Assembly: GCA_033439265.1 (NCBI GenBank)
Contig: JAVTVX010000017.1
Span: forward strand, 1,521,001 to 1,585,000
Direction: 5' to 3'
DNA: 64,000 nt
Origin: Dillenia suffruticosa
Lineage: Eukaryota > Streptophyta > Magnoliopsida > Dilleniales > Dilleniaceae
Positions 49,004 through 60,102 of this stretch are shown piece by piece. A program made the translations under genes and the position numbers. The first letter of the stretch is position 1. Each line of letters starts with the position of its first letter. A model generated the notes under the pieces. That model had not been told where the DNA came from. It saw only the letters and a list, made by a program, of their open reading frames with translations, and searched no databases.

Positions 49004-52000
49004 ATGAGTCAAAACCCTAGAGTGACGTGGGAAGGATGTAGCGTACTTCTTGACATCAACGACGGCGATCGTCTCGTCTTTGCTCGTCTCTCCGCCGGAG
49101 CGTATGTTTTGATTCTTGAATTAAGAACAAAGTTCGAATTCATTACGTTTTTTGATGGATAATGTGAACATATTTCTTTCGCAGGACTTTGAAAATTGTG
49201 AACAAGAATTGCTCGCTTCGGCCATTAATAGGTTGTCCTTTTGGTTCTCTTTTTCAAGTTGAAACGGGTGACAAAGGTCCTTTTCTGTCGCGCCTTCATC
49301 ACTCCTCCGAAGGTTGTACTTTTACCTGTGAAATTAGAATTGAGCTTTTATGTGTTTGACCCCCCCTAAACGTGTAAAATTTTAGGTAGCCAATTGGATA
49401 TTTGAGATCTATATTGAATGAATGTTTCCGATTTGGATGTTGATCTTCAAGGGAAAGGAGAGGGGCAATTGGTGGAAGAGAGCAGGGACAACAGAGCAAT
49501 AGTCGACAACAATAAAGCACAGAGTCTTAGTGCTGCAGATATTGATGAAATGCGGAGGTAGGTGAGGGTGTTGGCTTGATTCCCCTACCCCTCTTGCTTC
49601 ATTCTGCGTCTGCTGCATCCGGATAAATGCTTATTTGTTGATGCAGACAGGGTGCAAAAGGTGATGAAATAGTGGAAGCTCTTATTGCTAATAGTGCAAC
49701 ATTTGAGAAGAAAACTGCTTTTTCACAAGTAATCTCTTATTATATTGGATGGGCTTTTTCTAATTTCTTTTTCTTTTACTTAGTTATTATTATTTTTTTA
49801 GTTGGGGTGAGTGGGAATGCATCCTCAAGTTTCAGTCTCTTTGCAGGAGAAATATAGGCTAAGGAAACAAAAGAAATATGCTCCTAGAGTACTTTTGAGG
49901 CGGCCTTTTGCCCGGAGGTAATCTCAGTATTTTGGTTTAATTTTTGTTCTGCAATCACTTGGCATGATTTATTTACCCTTTTCTGTGTTATCATATATGT
50001 TCAGAATTTACATGAATCCATTGCATTTTACTTTTTTATTTGGTTTACAGTTGATTGACAATCATTTTACTCATAATTTAAAGTTATTGACATGGGAACT
50101 TTAGGTTATTGATATTTCTTCTTGACCTCCAAACATGAGGTTACTGCTTAGTTTAGATGGTTCCCTATTCCTGTTGTGCCTCACAACTTCCAGAACTAGA
50201 CCACTGCATTGCATTATGGTTGACTTTCTTGGTGTCGCTGTTAACCTAAACAAGGAATTCTTTTTGATGTCTACAAATTTTTATTTTTTCATGGATGTTG
50301 CCTTGTAGCTTATTCAAGTAAGCTAGTTTATTGATTTTCAGAGTTTTTCTTTTTAGGAACGTCAATTCTTTCCATGTTCTCAGATTTCTGATGCAATAGT
50401 GCTATAAACCTATCACTCATGTAATATTTCATGCATTAGCTTATCCCGTGTGTAGCCTGCCTGGTGTGATGCTTATACTAATTTTGGAATGTCTTTCTTA
50501 AAATGCCAGTGACTACTAGTACTAGAATTGAATTCTGGGCCATTTTTGTTGTTCCATTCATCACGGTTGATTTATTCTGGGGGTTTTGCCAGCACTGGCC
50601 ACGTGTTCAATTCCAATTAATACTTTGATTGGATACTAATCAGTTTTTACGTTGCGGATAAGATTGAATTCTTGGTTTTTCTTCTTCGGTGAATTAATAA
50701 TGTACTTTGATGTCAGTGCTTAACCCATGGGATATGAGAGTTATCAGTCATCAATCTTCTGATGCTCCTGTTTGGTGCCTGTCTTCTGCTTATTAACTTC
50801 TGTTGCTCAACTGTTTCTTTCAGCATATGTGAGGCATACTTCAAGAAATATCCTGTCAGAATTGGGTAAATATACTCCCATAAAAGATTTTCTGCTATTC
50901 TATTTTCGAGTACCTATTTTGCCATATCTATGCTTATTGGACATTATTCTAGGATACACTTCTGCACTCCAAGTGAGCAGAATAAGGGTTTATCTGGGGC
51001 ACAAACTGCTTCTAGATTTACTTCAGCTTTAAATTGATGTTATCACTTAGAATCTGCAAAATTTTTTTTTTGGGTTCCTAATAGTTGCTATGTATTTCCT
51101 TTCACAAACTGACATGAGCTACTAAACCTGATGTGATTGCCTTGGACTTATGGTTATTTTTAATGATGAGGTGGTGAGCATACGCTAACCCATTGTGTGT
51201 ACTGTTATAAGTAAAAATTGGCATAAAAATATGGGGCCTTGTTGTTGCCTGACTTTCTATGTTATCAGTTTAGAATTTGGATTGTTGGACAGCTTTGGTG
51301 TTAAAAACAGTGGCTTTTTTAAATTGTTTGAGAAGTTATCTTTGCCTTGACTTTATGGATGCATTACTTGTTCTGTACCTATGTGTAACAAGCCTGATCT
51401 GGCAGAGTTGCACAAACCAAATTTAAGAGTTTATTAGGTAAAAATTATAGTGAGAAATATTACTGATATTATTTGTTTATTTTTCCATTTACCTTAATGT
51501 TCTTGCGCTTCAATTAAAGAACTCATGTTTTTTGAGCCTCCCGGGGCAGAATGATTTTAGAAAAATCTGAAACTGCATTCTGGTGCTGCCTCCATTGAAA
51601 CTGGTGCGGGGGTGTGTCAATTAACTGACTTGGTCATGCCTTTAGACAAATTTACTTGGTCTTAGGGCACTGCATGTGGTTCCATATGTTTGTATTAAAT
51701 TTGAAGGTTTTTTTTTTCAATATTTATGAATAAATAATCCCAATAATATTGGTTCTATGGTTAGTTAATTCTAGCTGTTGCTGAAAAGTTACGTTAAGAT
51801 GAATTACAGACCTTTTCTGTTGAATTCCCATTTAAAAAACAGCCTAAGAATAATACATGGACAACTCCTTTTCTATGATTTTCAGGTTCTTGAGGATTGA
51901 TACACTATCCCTTCTGCTTTCCATGGCTAATGTTGCTGCACATTCTGATATACTTGTGGTAGATATGGTTGGTGGTCTTGTTACCGGTGCCGTGGCAGAA

Positions 52001-55000
52001 CGTTTAGGAGGTTTGTTCCGATCTTTGTGTACACACCCAATTCATCGTATATTTTATAACTGTCAAGTTTGTTATGTGCTCAATGACACAGATAACTGAA
52101 AGGAAAAATGTTCTTGGTTTATTTTAGGTTATTCGTGTCATCAGTAAGGACTAATGTGCCTTTTTCATGATAGTGAATTTCTTAGAATTTTGAGCCCTCT
52201 TGTAATAAGAGCTTGCTAGAATCCTGCATCTCATGATTGTTAGAATATCTTATTGCCTTTCAGTGAAAATTGTAATTATTGTCTGATTGTCATTCAGTTA
52301 CAATTGTGATTAAATATCTGAAATTAGCTATTTAGACATGCTATTAAGGTGGCATTCTTAAAATCACATGGAACTTTGTATTTTTGTTTGCTCCATACAG
52401 AAAAAGTGGTCTTTTCTGTGTTTTTGGTGCATGTCGAGTTTTATGTTTTTTAATTGGATCAACAGGTTCAGGTTATGTGTGTAACACATATCTTGGAGCC
52501 ACACCATCTAATATTGATATAGTGAGGATATTCAACTTAAGCGAGGAAATCTGCAAAAGGTAAATCAATATTTTGTGAGGAAGCATAAAATTTATCTATG
52601 TTGTTTAAGAGTAAAGTAGTTTCTTCTTTTAAATAATCTTTTGTGCTATTTCTGGTTATATACCAACCTAGCTTGCATACTAAGAGGCAAGGTCCAAAAG
52701 AAATTGCCTAATATGTACGTGCCTGTAGAAATTTTTTCTGCCTATGTGTTTGTATTTGAATCAAAATTTAGCAGATGACTGCACTCTTGTGACTTGGTCT
52801 TTAATTTTCACCTTCCGGGCTTTAACACCCTCTCAGTGCTGATCACTTAATCTAAAAGATTTTAAATTTCTGGTAATTTAATTCTGCTATGTTTTTTTGT
52901 TCATCTTATGAAGTGGTGCTACTTCTTTCTTTTGGTGGGTTGAGCGGGAATAGTGACCTTATTTACTGCACATGCCCACTGAAATAAGCGGGATTGAAAA
53001 TTGCCAGATATAACATCTTTAGATGTTTAGGTAAAGGTAAATGACCTCCCTGATTCTTATTTGTGATGGACATTGTGACATTCAGGTTATTTTATCGTGG
53101 TGGCTATTACTTATATTCAAGGTTCATGATCGGTGGGCATTCTCTTGAATAATCTGTTGTTTCATGTACCACAAATTGAACCTTGGCCTACTCTCAGAAT
53201 ATTCTGAGTACAATCTTTGAGTGGTTTTATGTAGTTCTTTCTTTTTCAAGATATCCTACTAGTTAATGAATGTCACAATTTTTTAGTTTCAAGTTCTTAA
53301 ATTGGCCTATTTTGCTTCAGGATCTTGCACTGTCCCCTCACTGACCTCTCTTCAGCTCCAACCGGAACTTCTGAGAAAACTGCTGCTCATGAAGATGTCC
53401 ATGACATGGAGAGTGAATCAAAAGTAGGCGCTAATTTTTTCCTCTTCTCTGCAATTAATTCTCTTTTGTGGTCTCCTAAGGTGTAAAAGGTCAATTTGTG
53501 CAGGAACAAACTTCTGGTGGTAATCCTGCCAGTGGAGAAGAAGCCATGGTTCCCTCTACAATTGGGACGCTTGCATCTGTCCCTTTGACAACTAATTCTC
53601 CTGGAAACAGAATTAGTAAATCCACAAAAGCTGGAGAGAGGGCATCAGAAGAAAATATTAGTTCCTGGAAAACAAATGGTTTTTCTAGGTATGTGCAATG
53701 CTGTTGAAATTTTTCTTATTAAACAGTGCCATGTGTTTGATGCAATCTTCTCTCAATCCCTTAAAGTTTTTTGCTTGGTTAGTATCTTATCTCAATCGAT
53801 GGTGCAGCCTTATAATTGCTGCTCCCGAGTTGGATGTCTGTAATGCTGCTCAACAACTTCTGCCGCTTTTGTCTTATTCAGCTCCTTTTGTTATTTATCA
53901 CCAATATCTCCAGGTTGAGTGTTTCAGATTACTTTTGTAATCTACCTTAATTTTCCTATGTTATTGCCCTAACTACTGTATTAATGTATTAACTATTGAT
54001 TGCAGCCCCTTGCAACATGCATGCACAAGTTGCAGCTTGAAAAATTGGCGATCAGCTTACAAATTACGGAACCTTGGCTTCGAGAGTATCAGGTTCTTGC
54101 TGTGATTTAATCTTGTATTTACTTATACTCGTGGATGTTCAATCATGCATCCTTTTGAATATAATCTCGATAATTTAGGCTCGTAAAGATTCTTTTCTCT
54201 TGTTTTTGTTTTTGTTTTTGTTTTGGTTTTGGTTTGGTGTGGTTTGGTTTTGTTTTGTTTTTAACTTGAGAAAATAATACTTGCTTTGAGAATATGATAT
54301 TTGCATATTTACTTCTCTTGGATATTTGGATGCACCTTGTAAGATGCTCACATTCTTTGATTGCAAACTCTATTCTCCAGCATAAATTCAAGAAAACTAC
54401 CTGCAGACCAGCCAAAAATGTGCTGCGGGGAGGAGTCAGCAATTCTGAGTTTGTTGAATTGATTATGGCCCATCTCTCTGCCTTTTGTTACACTTCTGCA
54501 GCTTTTTACATTCTTTAGACTATCCCAAGCTGCAGGCATAGGGTGTGCCACCAAAATATTCATGGTGGTTCTCCGCCAGTCATGACTTTTGTTGAAAGCA
54601 AGAATTTAATCCCAGGTCTCCAGTATAGCAGCTAAAATGCCTTATTAGTTAAGGTAGCAAGCACATTAAAGTATCACAATTGTGATTATTTCAGTGAATC
54701 ATGCGTTATTACCCTGTTGTGCATGGAGAGTGGTATGCCTCTTTCTTTTTTACTATGTTTCCGAGGGAAAGTGTCCTAATTCTGGCAGTTGTGTGATTCA
54801 TCATGCAGCAAGGAATGTTAGTTCTTACTGTGTATGGACATCATTTTCTGAAAGAAGCTCTGTGTTGATCTGGTAACAACTTATCTTGAATATCATGCAG
54901 GTACTTCCATCAAGAACACATCCATGCATGCAGATGAGTGCATTTGGTGGATACATCCTAAGTGGTATTAAGATATGCAGCAATAGCCTCCAGTCCAACA

Positions 55001-55005
55001 CGTAA
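49004..55005 (+). CDS. TRM6: tRNA (adenine(58)-N(1))-methyltransferase non-catalytic subunit TRM6
   Basis: Thirteen exons: 49004-49101, 49185-49312, 49452-49557, 49647-49728, 49847-49917, 50824-50865, 51886-52010, 52466-52559, 53321-53423, 53504-53688, 53808-53913, 54006-54092, 54901-55005. They total 1332 bases, or 443 aa, all in phase with GT-AG borders. TRM6 (Gcd10 family) pairs with the catalytic TRM61 to make m1A58 in the T loop of tRNAs, including initiator tRNA. Recognisable segments are VTWEGCSVLLDINDGDRLVF near the N-terminus, DNRAIVDNN, EKYRLRKQKKYAPRVLLRRP then FARSICEAYF, and the Rossmann-like ILVVDMVGGLVTGAVAERLG near 198-217. A low-complexity Ser/Thr-rich linker comes before the C-terminal half (LIIAAPELD, then PWLREYQVLPSRTHPCMQMS). 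The second intron's acceptor (CTTCAAG/GG) is the least certain junction. No neighbour shares the pathway. Confidence 0.95.
54195..54262. repeat. T/G-rich (TTTTG)n-like tract in TRM6 intron 12
   Basis: Repeated TTTTTG, TTTTGG and TTTGG units run over about 65 bases inside the last intron. Confidence 0.85.
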
Positions 55006-55950
55006 AACTGCTTTGGCGTTTCCCATCTCTCCCTTTTGTTCTGTGTTTGGGGTGGTTTTTTTCCCTTTTTTTTGGGGGGGGGGGAGGGGGAGTGTTCTTG
55101 AAAACGTACCCCGGCTTTCATTTATTATTTCTTTTTGTTGATTTGATTTATTCTGAACTAGTTTTGCCTTATTTGTTGATTGTTAACCCATAACCGGTAA
55201 TAGCTGCAGAATCAAATTCTGCTTTCTAATATGAGGCCCTCTAGTATTGATAACAGCCCCCTTAATGTCATGATTGTATACTAGCTTCTAATAATATATG
55301 CTTTTTGTAATTTGACGATTAGTGTTGCAATTGATTGAACTAAAGCCATTTGATAATAGCTGGCCATGAAAGCCAAAGGTCATTGTGCTTCCTTGGCTTC
55401 CTTTTATTTTTTATTTTTGAGTCTATTGTTATAGTTGATGTTTCTTCTCTTGGCGGTAGTAAGGCTACCATTGCATATGGGGGGCGGCAGGCTTTCTATC
55501 TTCTCCTGAGGAGTCGCGCAATATGCTCTATCCGGGTGAGTCGTGGTATTAAAGTTGATTATCATAAAAATATAATTTGATGAACACCCAAATTAACTGT
55601 GTGGGTCATTACTGGTTGGGTAACGGTCATCTTTGAAATTGTGCTATGCTATGTGAATTATGCGGAATGCAAGCTTAATGGATAGCGGTACATCATGTGT
55701 GAAATAAACTATTGGGCATAACAATTTCCTACAGTTTACGTGGTGGGTTTGGTTCTGGAGAAAATGGTTCTAATTCTTTCTTATTTGGACTGGTAATGGC
55801 TTTTTTGATCGAATGATGCTATTTTCCAAAATTATTGGCTCTAAACCTCTAACAAGGTCATGAGTAACAGTTTTTGATTTTTTTCTTATAAAATCAGTCT
55901 TGTAAATTATCGGGGATATTCTCGGCTATGGAGAACAGTAATTGATGCAT
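55006..55950. other. Intergenic downstream of TRM6
   Basis: The TRM6 3' flank. A G run (55073-55089) lies shortly after the stop codon. No gene was supported. Confidence 0.5.
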
Positions 55951-55953
55951 TTT

Positions 55954-56131
55954 TTTTTTTTTTGTATTATACGGATTGGTGTTTCGACTAATCCGATCTG
56001 CTACTTATAGTGGCCCATTTAAGGGTTATCCTTCTAACATAATTTGTTTTATGTTCAAGTTGTGAGTTCAATTTATGATCTTGATTAAGAGATTTGGTAC
56101 CATACTCTATTAGATCTAAGGGATCGTCGGC
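55954..56131 (-). mobile_element. SINE-like retroposon, copy B
   Basis: The insertion begins with a T run and is flanked by the 14-base direct repeat AATTGATGCATTTT at 55940-55953 and 56132-56145. It shares block order with copies A and C: a CGGATTGGT/CGATCGGTAT block, ACTAATCCGATCTG, ACTTATAGTG, CCTTCTAACATAATTTG, a TTCAAGTTGTGAGTTCAA block and TTAAGAGATTTGGTACCAT. This is the most complete copy in the window and can serve as the family reference. Confidence 0.82.
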
Positions 56132-56605
56132 AATTGATGCATTTTCAGGTTCAATTTAGTCGTAGTGGTTGCACGTTCCAACGATACGAACTAAGCCCTA
56201 CCCTCTGTACCTGGAGTGAGCCTGAGGTACATAAATGAAGCCACCGGTATAAGAAGTTGAGCTCCCTATTGGGGAGGCCCAAGACCAAAGGAAGCAGAAT
56301 GAAGAGCCTGAGAGCGAGGGTGGCAAAGAAACAGAAAGTCGGCCTTTTTTCCATTCGAACTCTTCCTCCCCGTCTCTCACTCTGCCCAGATATTTTGCTA
56401 TTCTCTCTCTTAGCGTTCCCTCCAATACTCATCTCTCACCTCACCTCCAAGAAGGGGTTGAGAGGCCTAGAAGGCTTCTCACCTTCTCAAGATAGCTGTT
56501 TTTGGCAGGTCTTCTGAGCCTTCTTTGGCTGAGTGCTTGTTGTGTTCTTTTTGTTTGTCTGTCTTCTTCGCGTTGTTCACCAAAAAAAAAAAAATCTCTC
56601 TCCTT

Positions 56606-56788
56606 ATGGCGTACAGCGGGACGAATGGGGTTTACTTTCCGCATGAGCTTCAACAGGTGAAATTAGAGCTGGAGAGTGAATCTGCGTCTTCGCAATCCAA
56701 GCTCCTCTATGCTCTTAGTCATCTCTCCCGCTCTATTCCTCTCGAGTTTCTCGGCCTCCGCCTTGATGGACAATCTTCGTTCCCTTAG
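56606..56788 (+). pseudogene. Possible first exon of an unresolved or decayed gene
   Basis: The 60-codon frame starts MAYSGTNGVYFPHELQQVK and continues LELESESASSQSKLLYALSH. It has natural protein composition and sits after a leader-like CT-rich region. It stops at TAG in the copied unit of a 71-base duplication, so either the duplication broke the exon or the real donor is one I missed. I do not recognise the family. Coding-like traces on the same strand continue to about 61712, which suggests one larger gene now interrupted by two LINEs. Confidence 0.35.
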
Positions 56789-56907
56789 TTTTTGGTGAGT
56801 TAAGTTCGATTTTCATCTTTTTTGCATTTTCCTTTTATGGACAATCTTCGTTCCCTCAGTTTTTGGTGAGTTAAGTTCGGTCTTCATCGTTTTAGCATTT
56901 TCCTTTT
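56766..56907. repeat. 71-bp tandem duplication
   Basis: ATGGACAATCTTCGTTCCCT occurs at 56766 and again at 56837. The copies continue YAGTTTTTGGTGAGTTAAGT and then TTCGRTYTTCATC, with a few substitutions up to GCATTTTCCTTTT. The exact period is 71 bases. Each copy contains a donor-like TTTTTG/GTGAGTT, so a splice site is duplicated. Confidence 0.92.
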
Positions 56908-57804
56908 TCTTATTGAGACTGATTCGTTTTTCTTTTCTCGGTATCATGAAATATTAGATTTTTGGATTTTTCTTTGTTTTTCAACAATTCCTCCATTTAA
57001 TGAATGATAGGTTTTCAAATTTTTTTCTCGAATAATTTTAGTCAATTTGATGAATACAATCACTTTCTCTTTATAATGTACAACAACCTGAAAAGCACAA
57101 TCTCTCCGGATTTAAATCGGTAAAAACAATGTTAGAATCTCTAGCTCAAGATCAAGGATTGGTTCTTGATAAATTAATAAAGTTAAGGTTGAATTTCAAA
57201 TGTATCTTATGTTGTTAAGTATGAATTAGGGTCTTCATGTGCTGAGAGTGAACGGATGCATTTTTTTTAATAGTTCCAAATTAATTGATGTAGGATCATT
57301 TTCGCAAAAGGCTTTTAGGGACTTCTTGTTATCTAACTAATAAAATGACATGTGTGTCTGATTCGATTAGTTTCAGATTAATCACGAATCCCATCTTCTT
57401 TTTTGTTAGAAAAACCTGAACCGTCTATTTCGTGTCTCACTTTATCATTAGTCATTGAGTTAGTAATATATTTTTGTCCAACTGAAAAGAGAACGATTAT
57501 TCATTTGATCTTGATTCTTGTGTAAGGTAAAAGGGACTGCACGAGATTTGCATAGACCTCGTGATAATATCCATAGATGGCTTGCTTTTGGTAAGAGATG
57601 AACATTACCACAAGATACGTTAATTACATTTATATATGAAAAACCAGCTCTTTCTAAGCAAAATTTTTAAGTTTCTCTGAGCTTATTTAATAATTTGGAC
57701 AGTGATTCCTTTTTGTCCCATTGACATGGACACTCCCGAAGTGTTTTAAGGGGAAGATTTGTATCTATTTATGCAAGAATGAAAATCGGATGCTAGATGC
57801 TATC

Positions 57805-58545
57805 TTTTTTTTTTTGTACTGGGAAAAGGAAAAGCACACCGTAAAAACACACAGCCTAACTGCGAGAGGAGGAGGCCTCTCTATTCCTTTCCATGTCCAT
57901 ACGGTCCTCCCATAAGAAACGACTCAGAGACAAGGGAGGATCCTTCAGCTCCAGGAAACCGTCGACGTTCGACTGAGCCAGCTGAGCCAAATGATCAGCA
58001 CAGGCATTAGCTTCCCTAAGCACATGAGAGACAGATTCAACATTCAGATCCTTCAGCAGCTCAGCACATTCTTGAAGGATGTAGAAAAGAGGGTGGTTGG
58101 GGTCCAAATCGTTGGTGAGGAGGCTCACTAAGACAGAAGAGTCAGACTCCACCTCTAGATGGCTAAAGCCCAATCTTCTCGCCATGTGGAGACCTTCCCT
58201 GAGACCCCATAGCTCCGCTGAAAGCACCCCGGTCCTACCAATATGCACCCTAAAACCAGCAATCCACTCCCCTTCATGACTTTTGAAAATTCCTCCTGCA
58301 GAGGCCTTCCCAGAGGTTTGAGACACAGCACCGTCAGTGTTAAGTTTGACAAAACCCTCTTGAGGACAATGCCACTTTACCCTCTGCCTCTCAGATTTCA
58401 GGTTAGTATTGGGAACATTACAGCGCCAAGGGGTGTCTCTCGACATGTTGATGGCCAAATGGGCCAAAACTTGAGGGAATATACTTCTTTTTTGAAAAAC
58501 TTCAGTACATCGACCCTTCCAAATCCACCACGCGGTGTGGATGAA
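57805..58545 (-). mobile_element. 5'-truncated LINE with RNase H domain
   Basis: The 741-base insertion has a T run at its left edge (A tail on the minus strand) and is bounded by the perfect 17-base direct repeat GGATGCTAGATGCTATC at 57788-57804 and 58546-58562. The minus-strand frame, open to 57856, encodes the end of ORF2. It begins with the tail of the zinc-binding region (HTAWWIWKGRC) and continues as an RNase H fold with FVKLNTDGAVS, LSAELWGLREGL, HLEVESDSSVLVSLL and HVLREANACADHLAQLAQ. These supply the Asp, Glu, Asp and Asp of the active site. The frame is intact, so the insertion is young, but the reverse transcriptase is missing and the copy cannot move by itself. Confidence 0.93.
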
Positions 58546-58725
58546 GGATGCTAGATGCTATCAAGACATGAAGAGAGTAAGTGTGGAGATGTTGGGCCCC
58601 ATGAGATCCTCTTTTCAATTTTGAACTAGACGACAAGTTCTTAGGTCTACTTTAGATGTCTCTAAGGTGAAAGTTCTTGAATGTTGTTACTATGTAAATG
58701 TCAAACATCAAGCCATGGAAGACAT

Positions 58726-60086
58726 TCAACAACATAAACAAATTAAACTTTAACCCCAATACTTTTAGGATCAATTATTTAATAAATAAATATAAAAATA
58801 ATTAAAATAAATAAATAAATACAAAGATAAATAAATAATAAATAAATAAATAAATAAATAAAATGAATATATATATATATATATATATCTGGAATATGAT
58901 AATTTAATTTGTGCAGATTTTTATACGCTACTCATTGCTATTCAAAGTCATCTTTTCTTCTAAATCCTTAATTATCAAGTTTTTACGAATAATTTGTATC
59001 CATATTTTTAACGGTCTATCTCTACGTTTTATTAGATTTTTTATATTTAAGTTCTCGATTCTGATCTTCTTTGCACATACTCAAACCACTTTAGACGACA
59101 CTTTCACATTTTATCCACGATTGAACCAACTTTCAATTTATTATGAATCTATTCGTTTCTAATTCTCTCTCTTCTAATTTTGCTATACATTCATTTAAAT
59201 ATTTTCATTTCTATTATAGTCATTTTTTATTTTTATTATTGTTTAATAGCCCAACACTCAGTATTATAAATAGTATAGGTTTAACAGCGATTTTATAGAA
59301 CTTTCCTTTTAAATGCATTGGGATCATACGATCACAAAGAATTCTAGATGCGTTTCTCCATTTCATCCAATCCGCTTGTATTCTATAATTCACATCTCCA
59401 TTTATATTGTCATGTTGAATGATAGAATCTAAATATCTAAATCGTTCACTTTTTGATACATATTGTCCGTCTAGTCTAATCATTTCTTCATCATTTCGAT
59501 TATTATTGCTAAACCTACATCTTATGCACTCAGTTTTCGATCTACTCAGTCTAAACTCTCGAGATTCCGGTGTGACCCTCTATAGCTCTAATTTAGTACT
59601 AATAACTTCTCTAATTTTATCAACTAATACTATATTATATGCAAAAAGCATATACCATAGTATTTTATCTTGAATATTTTTTATAATTTCGTCTATTACT
59701 ATTGCAAATAGAATTGGGTTTAATGCCGATTCTTGATGGAACCCAATGTTAATGGGGAAGCCATTACTTAAACCCCTACAAGTTATTATATTGGTTACAG
59801 CTCTCTCATACATGTCTTTGATGAGATTAATGTATTTCAAGGATATCCCTTTTTTCATCGGCGTCCACTACAATACGTTTCTAAGAACCCTATCGTATGC
59901 TTTTTCTACATCAATGAATATTATATGTAGATTTTTCTCATGTGTTCTATATGTCTCCACCAAATGTCTTAATAAATGGATTGTTTCCGTGGTGGATCTT
60001 CCAGCTATAAATCCAAATTGATTTTGAGATATATTTATTTTCAGTCTCAATTTATATTCTATCACTATTTCCCATAGTTTTATAGT
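58726..60086 (-). mobile_element. 5'-truncated LINE with dead reverse transcriptase
   Basis: Minus-strand translation shows reverse transcriptase blocks in order. NQFGFIAGRSTTETIHLLRH is followed by IIFIDVEKAYDRV (motif A), GFHQESALNPILFAIVIDEI (motif B), MLFAYNIVLV (motif C), EEMIRLDGQYV, SERFRYLDSIIQ, MKWRNASRILCDR and RLKWFEYVQRRSES. Motif C normally has two adjacent Asp; here they are Tyr-Asn, and in-frame stops occur before motif B and after motif C, so it is inactive. Flanking copies of AAGCCATGGAAGACAT (58710-58725 and 60087-60102) fit a 16-base target-site duplication. A (TAAA)n and (TA)n region lies at 58780-58887 near its 3' end. It belongs to a different LINE lineage from the 57805 copy. 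Confidence 0.85.
58780..58888. repeat. (TAAA)n and (TA)n tracts
   Basis: Imperfect ATAAATAAATA units run into a perfect (AT)n tract at about 58869-58888, inside the 3' part of the LINE at 58726-60086. Confidence 0.9.
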
Positions 60087-60102
60087 AAGCCATGGAAGAC
60101 AT

